From NCBI GenBank assembly GCA_963169325.1, contig CAUJEY010000233.1, positions 1 through 64,000 of the forward strand: a DNA stretch of 64,000 bases, in the 5' to 3' direction. Each line of letters begins with the position of its first letter. Position 1 is the stretch's first letter. Source of the stretch: Bacteroidota bacterium (lineage in GTDB: Bacteria; Bacteroidota; Bacteroidia; Chitinophagales; Saprospiraceae). The translations under genes were made by a program, and so were the position numbers. Positions 25,065 to 33,664 of this stretch are shown here, piece by piece. Below the pieces are notes generated by a model. It saw nothing but the letters and a program-made list of their open reading frames with translations. It was not told the DNA's origin and did no database searches.

Positions 25065-26660
25065 CTACTCCTTCCCCCGCACCACCAATACTCGCTTGCT
25101 ACCTAAATACCGCTCGTCCAACCACAATCGTAATGCATACACGCCCGCGGGCAGGCCTTGCGTAACTAATCGCAATTGACCGCCCGGCTGCTCCGCGCTC
25201 CCTACAAGCATACCCTGAACGTTGTGCAGTGTAGCCCGCAGCGTCCCCCCGGAATAATCCGGATAATCTACAAGCAGGAAATCCTGAACAGGGTTGGGGC
25301 GTATGCGGAAAGCATCGGGTAAAGCGGACAATTCAGGCGCGCCTACAATGCCGAGCGTATCGCAGATACTGCCGGCCAAACTGGTGAGACGGTAGTTGGG
25401 CAGATGCGGCAGCGTGCGAACGTTGGACACCGGGAGTGGCACGCCGCGTGCGCGGAAATCCAATTTAGCGACAGCAATGGTATCGCTATCTGGGTTGCGC
25501 AAGGCGTGCAGGTGCTTAGCCCGCGAAGGAATGTTTCCGTAAATGCGCCCGTCCGGCCCATTCACCAGGGCATGAAACGTATTGCCCGGCACGTCGAACG
25601 GACTCTCCCGGAGCGGATCGTAGGAAAAACGAACGGTATCTAACCGGATCGGCCCCGGCAGATCGGGCTGCAAGTCGGCGCGGAAGAGCACGTTTTGCGA
25701 TGTGGCGTACAGGTATCGCCCGCTTGGAGAGAACGCTACACCGCCGCCGGGAATCCAGTGCGTGGGCGCAGGTAGTTCCAGCGCATTGGCGAATACGCCT
25801 GCACAGCGGTCGAAGTCCAGCACCGTCACCTTGCAGTCACCCCAATTGGCCAAGCGGTCGCCCTGAAGCGAGGCCGTTGTGCCGATATGTTTTTCGCATT
25901 CGACTTCTGAAAGCAGCATGGTTTGCGGCGGCATCGGTGAAAACCCGTCCGGCCCGAGCAGAAATGTGTGCCAGACCCTGTTGCCAAACTCCGGTAAGAT
26001 GACCCACCAGTCGCGTCCGTTGCCGTGGCGCACAGCCGTGAAAGTGCCGAGATCGCCCGCTTGCAATATGTTGTTTTTGGCGGTTACGTCGCCAAGGCCG
26101 TTTTGCAAGGACATGTCTACCCCTGTAAAGTATAGCGGCCCGAGGCGCAGTTTGCGCACGGGATCGTAGGATGCGCCTGTGTGCAGCAGGTAGTACCGGG
26201 CAGGGTTGCCAGGATCGGGCAGAATCATGGCGCCTTGCGGTACGATGTAGCCTTTTCCGGGACATACCATGTCGCCTATGTCTCCTGGATTCAGCCCGGC
26301 TCCGTTGGGCATTACCTGGTGGTGGCGGTCGGCCACTTCGCAGCCGTTGGTATAAAAAAGCAGGTTGCCGTCCGGGCCGGTCATAACGGCCACGGTGCTT
26401 TCGAAGTTGAAGGCCAGGGCGGCCGGTTCCACCAGTACGGTATCGTCAGATATCCGGATTTGAGCATGGCCATACCCCGGCATACCCGGAAATTCATCAT
26501 ACCCCGCGAGCCATAAACTGCCGGATTTTTGGGCAATGGCAGCATGACACAGCGTCAAACAAATAATACACAATAGTGGACGAATGACAAAATTCCAAGC
26601 GCGGCAAGCATGCACTCTGTTTGGTTGCCGACCTTTTTTAATGGTAAAAAAGCGCTTCAT
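25065..26660 (-). CDS. Secreted propeller-like protein with T9SS type A tail
   Basis: A 531-residue protein. The ATG at 26660 lies 11 nt after the stop of the upstream paralogue and gives a long basic N-region followed by a hydrophobic core ending HAAIAQKSGS. The body has repeated strand patterns typical of a beta-propeller (GNLLFYTNGCEVADR, GRDWWVILPEFGNRVW, GVAFSPSGRYLYATSQ, GPDGRIYGNIPS). The end is a type A sorting domain (FRIRPNPVQDFLLVDYP ... KRVLVVRGKE). It is paralogous to the gene at 26672-28129 and probably co-transcribed with it. Function unknown; likely a cell-surface binding protein. Confidence 0.8.
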   Translation of the reverse strand: MKRFFTIKKGRQPNRVHACRAWNFVIRPLLCIICLTLCHAAIAQKSGSLWLAGYDEFPGMPGYGHAQIRISDDTVLVEPAALAFNFESTVAVMTGPDGNLLFYTNGCEVADRHHQVMPNGAGLNPGDIGDMVCPGKGYIVPQGAMILPDPGNPARYYLLHTGASYDPVRKLRLGPLYFTGVDMSLQNGLGDVTAKNNILQAGDLGTFTAVRHGNGRDWWVILPEFGNRVWHTFLLGPDGFSPMPPQTMLLSEVECEKHIGTTASLQGDRLANWGDCKVTVLDFDRCAGVFANALELPAPTHWIPGGGVAFSPSGRYLYATSQNVLFRADLQPDLPGPIRLDTVRFSYDPLRESPFDVPGNTFHALVNGPDGRIYGNIPSRAKHLHALRNPDSDTIAVAKLDFRARGVPLPVSNVRTLPHLPNYRLTSLAGSICDTLGIVGAPELSALPDAFRIRPNPVQDFLLVDYPDYSGGTLRATLHNVQGMLVGSAEQPGGQLRLVTQGLPAGVYALRLWLDERYLGSKRVLVVRGKE

Positions 26661-26671
26661 ATTTCTTCTTT

Positions 26672-28129
26672 TTAATGTTTTCCCTCCTGTTTTTCCCATA
26701 CCTCACCTTCCCTCGTCTCTTGTTCCCGCCGTTGTTCCTCCAGCCGCCGCAGGGCCATCTCGGCCATGCCCGGAGGTTTGATCCTGGGCTTGTCCGAAGG
26801 TTTTCCTATCGGCGGCAGCAGGGTATAGCCGGCTGTGCCGCGCCGCTGAGCGGGCGGCTCGTACACCCGATGCTCGAAGCCGCCGCCCGGCCCTTGGTAG
26901 CCCAGGGTGTCGCAGGGCGAGCCGGCCCACCTACCCAGCCGGTAGTTGGGGAAGAGACACATGGTGCCGTCGTTAAATTTTGGAAGATCCAGACCGTGCT
27001 GCTGCATGTCGGCCCCAAAGCCTGGCAGGATAGGACTGTGAATGACGTGCATGGCAAGTGTACTATTCGTGGTGGCATAGTATATTTTGCCGTCCGGGCC
27101 GAGGTTTGGATTCCAATAACCTGTTACGAAAGGCTGAAAAGGTGATGCCTGACCATCTAAATATGCCAAGGTGTCAAGGGTTGCGGCAATGTCGGTCGCA
27201 TACAAGTCCAGCACCGTGACAAACCGACGGGAGGATACATATAAATGCCGGGAGTCCGGCGCGAACACCGTGGCGAACCCGAAGAATTCCGGATCGGCAA
27301 AGGGAAGCACGCGCAGGCCGCCGAACGTGCCGGTGCAGCGGTCGAAATCATAGATGTGCAAACCGTTTATACCGTCGCAACGGATGTAAGTACGCCCGTC
27401 GGGCGACATGGCGTTGACGGACTGGTACTCATCGCCGGGAAAATCGAAAGCCATTTCGGTCTCGAAAGGCCCATGCACCCCATCCGGGTCGAGCAGGAAG
27501 GTGTAAATCGTGGGTGTTGAGAGCGCGCCGGTGATGATCCACCAGTCGCGCCCGTTGCCATGCTTCACTGCCACCGGGTCTATATAATCTCCAGCCACCG
27601 GCAACAACACCTGGTTCTTTTTTGTCACAGCTCCCAAACCATTGTTGACGTTCATGTCGATCAAAGTGAAATAAAAAGGTGAGGTAATTACTGTTGTCGT
27701 AATTGCCGTACCCATGTGAAAGAAATAGTACTGGTTGGAGGCTCCGGGCGCCGGCAACCCAAAACAAAACGGCCCATTCGGGTATGAATCATGCTGCCAA
27801 TTGAGCCAGACTGGGCCGGGATTGATGGTATCGCCGTTGAGCATGACATTGTGGGTCGTGTCCCGAATAGAAATACCGTTGGTGTAAAAGAGCAGACGTC
27901 CCAATGAGTCACTACACACACCGCAGTAGAAGCTCATGTTAACTTTTTTCTGTTGTCGATAGATGAAGGGAGGGGCATAATTGAAGTTTATATTTGCGCC
28001 ACCGAGTAATGTGTCACTACTATTATTTAAATAGCCAAAAATCCAGTTATAGTCGTGCTTTTGGGCAATAGAAATAGTTGGTACTTGCAAAATCAACATA
28101 AGTATCCGCCAATAATATATACTGTGCAT
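26672..28129 (-). CDS. Secreted propeller-like protein, paralogue lacking a sorting domain
   Basis: A 485-residue protein with signal peptide (1-22, ending TISIAQ). It follows its downstream neighbour motif by motif (GRLLFYTNGISIRD, GNGRDWWIITG, AMSPDGRTYIRCDG, GPDGKIYYATTN, PNYRLGRWAGSPCDTLG). After the shared CDTLG point the two differ: instead of a T9SS tail it has a Pro/Gly-rich stretch and a charged helical end (ALRRLEEQRREQETREG). It may therefore stay in the periplasm or leave by another route, or its tail was replaced. Function unknown. Confidence 0.75.
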   Translation of the reverse strand: MHSIYYWRILMLILQVPTISIAQKHDYNWIFGYLNNSSDTLLGGANINFNYAPPFIYRQQKKVNMSFYCGVCSDSLGRLLFYTNGISIRDTTHNVMLNGDTINPGPVWLNWQHDSYPNGPFCFGLPAPGASNQYYFFHMGTAITTTVITSPFYFTLIDMNVNNGLGAVTKKNQVLLPVAGDYIDPVAVKHGNGRDWWIITGALSTPTIYTFLLDPDGVHGPFETEMAFDFPGDEYQSVNAMSPDGRTYIRCDGINGLHIYDFDRCTGTFGGLRVLPFADPEFFGFATVFAPDSRHLYVSSRRFVTVLDLYATDIAATLDTLAYLDGQASPFQPFVTGYWNPNLGPDGKIYYATTNSTLAMHVIHSPILPGFGADMQQHGLDLPKFNDGTMCLFPNYRLGRWAGSPCDTLGYQGPGGGFEHRVYEPPAQRRGTAGYTLLPPIGKPSDKPRIKPPGMAEMALRRLEEQRREQETREGEVWEKQEGKH

Positions 28130-28162
28130 AATTGCTGTATAGGGAAAGTGAAACGGGAAATA

Positions 28163-28192
28163 GGGCTACTGCCGTTCTGCACGACAGTAGCC
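28163..28192 (-). terminator. Hairpin downstream of the beta-helix gene
   Basis: Nine-bp arms GGGCTACTG and CAGTAGCCC flank a 12-nt loop, 22 nt beyond the stop of the 28214-30976 gene and before the next gene on the same strand. The following T-content on the minus strand is modest. Confidence 0.5.
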
Positions 28193-28213
28193 CATAGAGA
28201 ATAATCCATAAAA

Positions 28214-30976
28214 TCAGCGAATAATCGCAAGCTTGGTGAGGAATTGTTGCGCTTCCTCAGTATGGGCTTCGAGCAAATATATCCCGGAGGGCAGCTCTTG
28301 GGTATTGAGATCGAGTATGGTCGTTTCCGACACATTAATGCTGCGCACGGCCTGACCGTGCAGGTTGCGCACAATCAATGCTCCGTTCATCGGCCGGTCG
28401 AATACGATACGGCACCGATCTTTAGCAGGATTGGGCGAAATTGCCGCATTCAATCTGTGGGCATTAGAGACGGCGCTGATACGTTCCTCGGAGAAACCGG
28501 GGCACATTTCCTCGTCGTCGTAGTCGAACTGCCCGATGGCTGCCCGGGCGAATACTACCCCAATACCACCCTCATGCCGGCATTGGTCCGCGATGGATAA
28601 CAGGGTGTCGTAGTGCGCGGTGGTCCATTCTGTTTCTTCTGCATCCTGCAAGCGCTCTACAAAAATAGCCAGCACCTTCACCAGGTTTTGTTCCCATATA
28701 TCTTCGGTTATGATATAACCCAGGTCCAAGGCTAGTTGGTCGGCCCGGTCGGCCACGTCGGACAAGTACTCGTCCGCAAGGTCTTCATTGTCTTCCTGAA
28801 GGCCGGCGAGGTCCTCGTACAACGCGGTGAGGACAAGAGCGATACCCTCTTGTAATGTATCGGCCGCGGTCTCCATTGCGGCTACCTTTACGGCAACCGT
28901 ATCGAGCTTGTGGCCGATAGCAGTCGTATTTGCAACCCAATCGGATTCAAAGCCTGTCGTCAGCCGGGGGATGGCGGCCCAGTCTTTCATCGCCCGGTAT
29001 ATTTTACCGATATTGGTCGTATCATTTTCGCCGTAAAAGTCGGACTCCGGGGTGGAGCCGCCAAGGAGGCCGGGGTTGTTGTCCAGTGTACCGAAAGCCC
29101 GCAGGGCTGCTTCCCACTCCGAGGCAGGATAACTTTTGTACGCCTCGAACTCTTCGTCGATTATCATCGCGTCGGAGACCGAAGGCGGAAGCGGGAGCGT
29201 CCGGTAGCAGTGCAGAATATTGCTCTCCTGACCGCCAGAGTATACAAACCAGTCGTCTGTCGGAAGCCTCGGATCGGCCCAAAATGTCGAGCTCGGGTTG
29301 GACGAATTGATCCAAAATTTGGACATCAAAATCAACCCTTGCCCCGGATTGCCATCGAAATGCGCTTCAGCCACGCCGCCGCCGGGCAGGCTTCCGAGCC
29401 ATTTGTTTTCGTGCTCGAATTGTGCTCCGATGATGGCGCCTGGCCACAGGTTCAGGCCGGTCAGGTTGTCCTCCATGGTATTGTGACGAAAGGTGGTTTG
29501 GTCGCAGGCGGGCCCCTGAAAACGGAAGCCTTGGTTAAAGCCCTCGCTGTGGTTGCAAGCAATGAGATTGTTGCCGGACTCCCACGCGTCAATACCCCGG
29601 TAATTGGAATCTTCTTCAACGGAAGGCCCAAAGTTGCCGTAAAACAAGTTGTTGCGTATTTCGTTTTCAGGCGCCACATTAAGCCATATTCCCCTGTATT
29701 CACGCCTTTCATCAGTGTCGAAATTCTGGTAAAAATTGTTATATTCTATTTCCAGATTGGAAGAATTGGTAAGGGTTATTCCCCTGTTATCGTAAAATTC
29801 ACCAGGAGAAGTGGTGTTGATTTTTTCCTCATCATAAAAATAGTTGCCCGTAATTCCTGCCGTGGTATTCGTGCCGATAATCTGGTTTTCTGCCCAGCGG
29901 ATTCCGCTTGTTGTAAAACTTAAATCATTGTTGTCGAAGAACTTGTTATCTTCAATTTCTACACCCAGAAATGTCGATTGGACAACTTCTATTGCAGCAA
30001 AGGAGTAATCTTCAAACCGGTTGTTCGACAACACCAAACGGGAAGGCAGGTTGCTTTCCCCTATCCTGATCATAGCGCGGTCAACGGTGGTTAGGAAATT
30101 GGCATTTTCGATTCTAAGGTTGTAGTTTCGGGCATCCACGCCTAACCGGTAGTTTTCAATAAACGGCGGGTCTGTCTCATCATTTCCCAGACCGAATATA
30201 TTGGCGGTATGAACCCCTCCTATACCTCTCAACATAATTCCCGTTCCCAGCGGTCGATCCGAAAATTTTGAGTTGTGCACGTCTATACCGGAATTGGTGG
30301 CAGAAATTCCGAAATAGTTGATGAATTGATTCGGATCGCCAGAGCCGGACGGGTTGCCAATAGTGATATGGGGAACATTGTTTAATACAATTGCCGCCCG
30401 GGTATTAACTCCAAAACAAGGCGTAATGCTGTAATTGTTGCCATCGAAGGTATTATGCGCGATACCTCTTCCTAAAAGGTTCACGTTGCCGAAGGCCTGG
30501 ATACATTTGCCGTTGTCAATAAAATTATTGAGTATGATCTCAGCATCGGAACCTGAACTCAGGATAATTCCTTCGCATGCCTGAGCCATTTCACTGTTTT
30601 TCATACGAAGTGTGCCGTTGGCGAAAACCTGTATGCCGGTCCAGGGATCAGCGCAACCGAACATATTAACTCCGTCAAAAACGACTTCTTTGCGAATGCT
30701 CAGCTGGGTACCCGGCAGCATAAATATCTGAGAACCCGGCGCAAAAATATATGGTTGAGGATCGGTTGGATCGTTAAAGTTTATCTCGTCTTCCACGATA
30801 ATGTATTGAATCTCACCGGGAGCGTGATCATAGTCCTCCAGGTCGCCGGCGTCTATCAATTCGTCCAACGTTCGGCCATTTGACTTGATACATTTGTAGG
30901 GTGGTGTTGGGTATAAAGAGCAATCACAAGTCTGCCCATATAGGTGGGGTGCGAAAAAAGCGCTAAACAAGATCAT
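28214..30976 (-). CDS. Right-handed beta-helix surface protein with T9SS type A tail
   Basis: A 920-residue protein. The ATG at 30976 leaves a short signal (MILFSAFFAPHLYGQ); the open frame continues upstream (KNQILIF) without an ATG, so a non-ATG start is possible. Residues about 110-540 repeat short Asn/Gly-rich turns (IILNNFIDNGKCIQAFGNVN, NNLFYGNFG, CNHSEGFNQGFRFQG) characteristic of parallel beta-helix (PbH1) repeats, often sugar-binding or pectate-lyase-like, but no catalytic set is evident. A helical segment follows (about 690-830). The end is a type A sorting domain (NAAISPNPAKDRCRIVF ... LTKLAIIR). A ten-base G/C run sits 45 nt upstream. Confidence 0.82.
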   Translation of the reverse strand: MILFSAFFAPHLYGQTCDCSLYPTPPYKCIKSNGRTLDELIDAGDLEDYDHAPGEIQYIIVEDEINFNDPTDPQPYIFAPGSQIFMLPGTQLSIRKEVVFDGVNMFGCADPWTGIQVFANGTLRMKNSEMAQACEGIILSSGSDAEIILNNFIDNGKCIQAFGNVNLLGRGIAHNTFDGNNYSITPCFGVNTRAAIVLNNVPHITIGNPSGSGDPNQFINYFGISATNSGIDVHNSKFSDRPLGTGIMLRGIGGVHTANIFGLGNDETDPPFIENYRLGVDARNYNLRIENANFLTTVDRAMIRIGESNLPSRLVLSNNRFEDYSFAAIEVVQSTFLGVEIEDNKFFDNNDLSFTTSGIRWAENQIIGTNTTAGITGNYFYDEEKINTTSPGEFYDNRGITLTNSSNLEIEYNNFYQNFDTDERREYRGIWLNVAPENEIRNNLFYGNFGPSVEEDSNYRGIDAWESGNNLIACNHSEGFNQGFRFQGPACDQTTFRHNTMEDNLTGLNLWPGAIIGAQFEHENKWLGSLPGGGVAEAHFDGNPGQGLILMSKFWINSSNPSSTFWADPRLPTDDWFVYSGGQESNILHCYRTLPLPPSVSDAMIIDEEFEAYKSYPASEWEAALRAFGTLDNNPGLLGGSTPESDFYGENDTTNIGKIYRAMKDWAAIPRLTTGFESDWVANTTAIGHKLDTVAVKVAAMETAADTLQEGIALVLTALYEDLAGLQEDNEDLADEYLSDVADRADQLALDLGYIITEDIWEQNLVKVLAIFVERLQDAEETEWTTAHYDTLLSIADQCRHEGGIGVVFARAAIGQFDYDDEEMCPGFSEERISAVSNAHRLNAAISPNPAKDRCRIVFDRPMNGALIVRNLHGQAVRSINVSETTILDLNTQELPSGIYLLEAHTEEAQQFLTKLAIIR

Positions 30977-31021
30977 GAATATGAGTATTTGGTTTTTCAG
31001 ATTAGCCAGGGGTGGTTTTAT

Positions 31022-31031
31022 CCCCCCCCCC
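31022..31031. repeat. Ten-base C homopolymer (G on the transcribed sense)
   Basis: A run of ten C lies 45 nt upstream of the beta-helix gene's ATG. Such runs are prone to slippage. It could alter promoter spacing or, given the open frame without ATG that crosses it, reading frame. Confidence 0.6.
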
Positions 31032-31265
31032 GATAGATCCGGAATGGCAAACTACATTTAGGCTTCTGTGGTCAGCATGCGTACGGAAGGGCGTCAATGT
31101 CGCAACGTGGTGCATGCAATTTTGTTTTACATTCTTTTTCATGTAAAAGAGGTTTAAAGTAAAGAAAAATGTGTCAATCCTGCCGAATAACCGGCAGGGA
31201 ATTAACTCCCATGAAAAACAATACGGATTACCGAAAGGGGATTATCGGGCGAAAAACCGCCCGGG

Positions 31266-31293
31266 TCGGCTATGTGCGCACATAATGAGCCGA
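31266..31293. promoter_or_regulatory. Operator-like palindrome
   Basis: The core TATGTGCGCACATA (31271-31284) is a perfect 14-bp palindrome. An outer pair TCGGCT (31266-31271) and AGCCGA (31288-31293) adds further dyad symmetry. It lies about 290 nt upstream of the beta-helix gene and 117 nt beyond the mpgP stop. A dimeric regulator site is plausible; the protein is unknown. Confidence 0.4.
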
Positions 31294-31409
31294 ATGATGT
31301 GCAAGATAGGGAAATAGCCTGATAGAAACAAGAGCGGCAGGCAAGAATTAACACAAGCGCGACTGTTTGAAACGGAGATCAAATAGTTTATAAGCGCGTC
31401 CCGCAAATT

Positions 31410-32246
31410 TTATATACTTTCCGTTGCTATCAAAAGTTGTACCACCAACGAAAAACCCGCCGGGCCCACGCCTTCCACTCGACTCATACCCGGAATATCC
31501 ATATCAGCCCAGGATTTGTCCGGGCGTTGCACCAGAAACGGCAAATCTACCACCTCCAGCATCGGCGCATCGTTGGGGCTATCCCCTATCGCTGCAAAAA
31601 GCGGGGTTTGCGGTGATGTTTTACAAAAAATATCCATCATCCATCGAGCGGCTTTGCCTTTGTTTACATCGGCCGACTGTGCGGTGTAAAACCGCCCGCC
31701 CCGGCTGAGTACGAACCCTTGTGGTTTTAATATCGCATGTAGCGCATCCACCCGGTCCTGGTTCAGTGGAGTCAGTAGGGTTTCTGTGAACCAACGCGTC
31801 CGGGCGCGTTGAAGCGCCGCCCCGGCAAGGCCGGTTGCGGCGGAGAGTTCGGCGTCGGAAGTGTCGGCAAACCCTTTTATCCCCTCCATTTGTGCCAGCA
31901 CAGCGCGCAGGACCCGGGCATCGGCATGCGCGAAAACGACAATATCGTAGCCGTTTTCGCACCTGGAGGCGCTGTACGGCCGTTCCGAAAAAAAGCCGGC
32001 GGGGATAGCCGCGGCACTGCCATTTTCGAAAATAAACGGTTGGTTTATCCCAAGCAAACGTTGCAAATGGACCTGCTCTGCAAATGTTTTGGAAGAACAA
32101 AACACGAGCGGTATCCGGCGCGCAGCCAGGGTTTGTATAGCCGCTTCGCTTTCGCGCGTTTCGTAGTTATAGTGATCGATCAGCGTGCCGTCGAGATCGG
32201 TGAAAATGACAAGCGGCCGGTCGGCCGGAAGGGCTGAGTGGATCAT
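31410..32246 (-). CDS. mpgP: Mannosyl-3-phosphoglycerate phosphatase (HAD family)
   Basis: A 278-residue HAD hydrolase of the IIB type. It removes phosphate from mannosyl-3-phosphoglycerate to give mannosylglycerate, a compatible solute. Visible motifs: VIFTDLDGTLID (motif I, nucleophile and acid/base Asp), PLVFCSSKTF (motif II Ser), NKGKAARW (motif III Lys) and FAAIGDSPNDAPML (motif IV). The ATG at 32246 overlaps the stop of mpgS as ATGA, which fixes the start and implies translational coupling; the longer frame to 32276 lies inside mpgS. The upstream synthase confirms the pathway. Confidence 0.92.
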   Translation of the reverse strand: MIHSALPADRPLVIFTDLDGTLIDHYNYETRESEAAIQTLAARRIPLVFCSSKTFAEQVHLQRLLGINQPFIFENGSAAAIPAGFFSERPYSASRCENGYDIVVFAHADARVLRAVLAQMEGIKGFADTSDAELSAATGLAGAALQRARTRWFTETLLTPLNQDRVDALHAILKPQGFVLSRGGRFYTAQSADVNKGKAARWMMDIFCKTSPQTPLFAAIGDSPNDAPMLEVVDLPFLVQRPDKSWADMDIPGMSRVEGVGPAGFSLVVQLLIATESI

Positions 32247-33439
32247 ACCGGTTTGTAGTTGCCGTATTGGGCCCAATCTATTTTACGGACGGCGGCATCA
32301 AAGTGAAGGGTGGAAAGCACCGGATACTGCCGGAGTTTTATGGGTTCCCCGTTTTTACGAACGATTTTTAAACGGCGCAATTCGCTGGAAATGTCTTTTT
32401 TCAAGGTGGCAGGGCAGATGCCTGAGTGCCAGAGGACGGAGAGCGAGTATTCGACCATTTCCTTGATATGTTCGTCGCCTTTGGCCACTTCGTGCAAGTG
32501 CGGGTTGCGCGATTCGATCTGAAAAACTTCTACTCCACGCTTCATGATTTCCGGGAAAGGGCTGGGGAGTACGCCGCCGAACTTTTCCATCAGACTCACG
32601 AACTGGTACGTTTCCACCGAAAACCCGGTAGAATAGTCGAGCGCCAGCGCCAGGGGCATGGAAAGGGCATGCTCGCCGGCATTTCCTGTTCGCAACAACT
32701 CGGTTTCATAGCCGGTGAAATGGCTGAGAAACTGGTTGAGGTACTGATTGGTGATACGCGACACCCGCCCCCATTTGGTAAAAAAAAGTTCGGCGTCTAC
32801 AATTTTGGGTTTGCTGTGCCACTGTATGCGCACCATAGAATAGGGGGATTTGCCTTGGGAAAGCCCTGCTGAAAAAATGCGCACATACTCGAATACGGCT
32901 CCGGGAAAATAATTATCCGAATCGATAAAGCCCACGTATTTTTTGCCCGCCAGTTTAGCCAGCACAATACCGGCCAACATGCCCTCGGCTTTTCCATGCC
33001 GCACCAGTCCGTCGTCGTCCAACAGGTGCAGATAACCGCCGTCTTTAAAAATACGGGCGAGTTCGGGCGACCGCTGATGCGCGATGAGGTACTTTTTTTT
33101 TGCATGGCGACAAAAAGTATCCACCATGTTCTGCTCCATTCGAAACCGGTCGATCGGTTCGCTTTTACTGTTGGAAAGAACGATGGGCAGGCAGGCGTGC
33201 GGGATGCCGCACAAAACGCCTTCCAGCAGTCGCAAGCGCTCGTCTTTCACCGGAATAACGATCGCCATATCTTTTTCAATTTCGTGCAGCCGTTCGTAGG
33301 AAATTTGCTGAATCACGTGAAAAGGATTGTCGAACTCCGAATCGACACCGTAGCCGCCGTCGAGTTCATAAATTTTTTGAACCTGGTAAAATAAATTGGC
33401 GCCGAAACGTTCGGCATTGGTTGGTATTTCAAGTCGCAT
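32243..33439 (-). CDS. mpgS: Mannosyl-3-phosphoglycerate synthase (GT55)
   Basis: A 398-residue cytoplasmic glycosyltransferase that transfers mannose from GDP-mannose to 3-phosphoglycerate. It follows the family along its full length: MAIVIPVKDERLRLLEGVL (58-76), IVLSNSKSEPIDRFR, GKAEGMLAGIVLAKL, YVGFIDSDNYFPGAV (168-182, metal and sugar-nucleotide site), KPKIVDAELFFTKWGRVS, and GNAGEHALSM. The usual family length is about 390-400. It is first in an operon with mpgP and divergent from the GH63 hydrolase gene. Mannosylglycerate is associated with salt and heat stress, so osmotic control is likely, but not shown. Confidence 0.94.
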   Translation of the reverse strand: MRLEIPTNAERFGANLFYQVQKIYELDGGYGVDSEFDNPFHVIQQISYERLHEIEKDMAIVIPVKDERLRLLEGVLCGIPHACLPIVLSNSKSEPIDRFRMEQNMVDTFCRHAKKKYLIAHQRSPELARIFKDGGYLHLLDDDGLVRHGKAEGMLAGIVLAKLAGKKYVGFIDSDNYFPGAVFEYVRIFSAGLSQGKSPYSMVRIQWHSKPKIVDAELFFTKWGRVSRITNQYLNQFLSHFTGYETELLRTGNAGEHALSMPLALALDYSTGFSVETYQFVSLMEKFGGVLPSPFPEIMKRGVEVFQIESRNPHLHEVAKGDEHIKEMVEYSLSVLWHSGICPATLKKDISSELRRLKIVRKNGEPIKLRQYPVLSTLHFDAAVRKIDWAQYGNYKPV

Positions 33440-33470
33440 AATTTTTGTGTTTAGGAAAATCCGGAAAAAC

Positions 33471-33480
33471 GAAACGTTTC
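33471..33480. promoter_or_regulatory. LacI-family-like operator (GAAACGTTTC)
   Basis: A perfect 10-bp palindrome with central CG lies in the 225-nt gap between divergent mpgS and the GH63 hydrolase, 32 nt upstream of mpgS. Operators of LacI/GalR regulators such as RbsR contain the same core. No such regulator gene is in the window. Confidence 0.4.
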
Positions 33481-33664
33481 ATTCAAACTTCCGGCGTCCG
33501 GTGCGTGGCTACAGGTAAAACAAATGGAATAGAATAGCAGTTTAAATAATCCTAATTAGCGCGAAGATAGCAAATCCGGAGTTAAAACCGGTAAAACGCG
33601 GGATCAAATGGTCGCTTCGCAAATAAATAATCTACTGAATCACCCACAACCGCTTCATACATCT

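Larger units (their letters stand above)
30977..31409. other. Intergenic region upstream of the beta-helix gene
   Basis: A 433-nt spacer between two minus-strand genes. It holds a run of ten C (31022-31031), an 8-bp hairpin (31125-31132 with 31141-31148, TTTTACAT) and a strong palindrome near 31266-31293. No coding frame or RNA gene was recognised. Confidence 0.5.
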
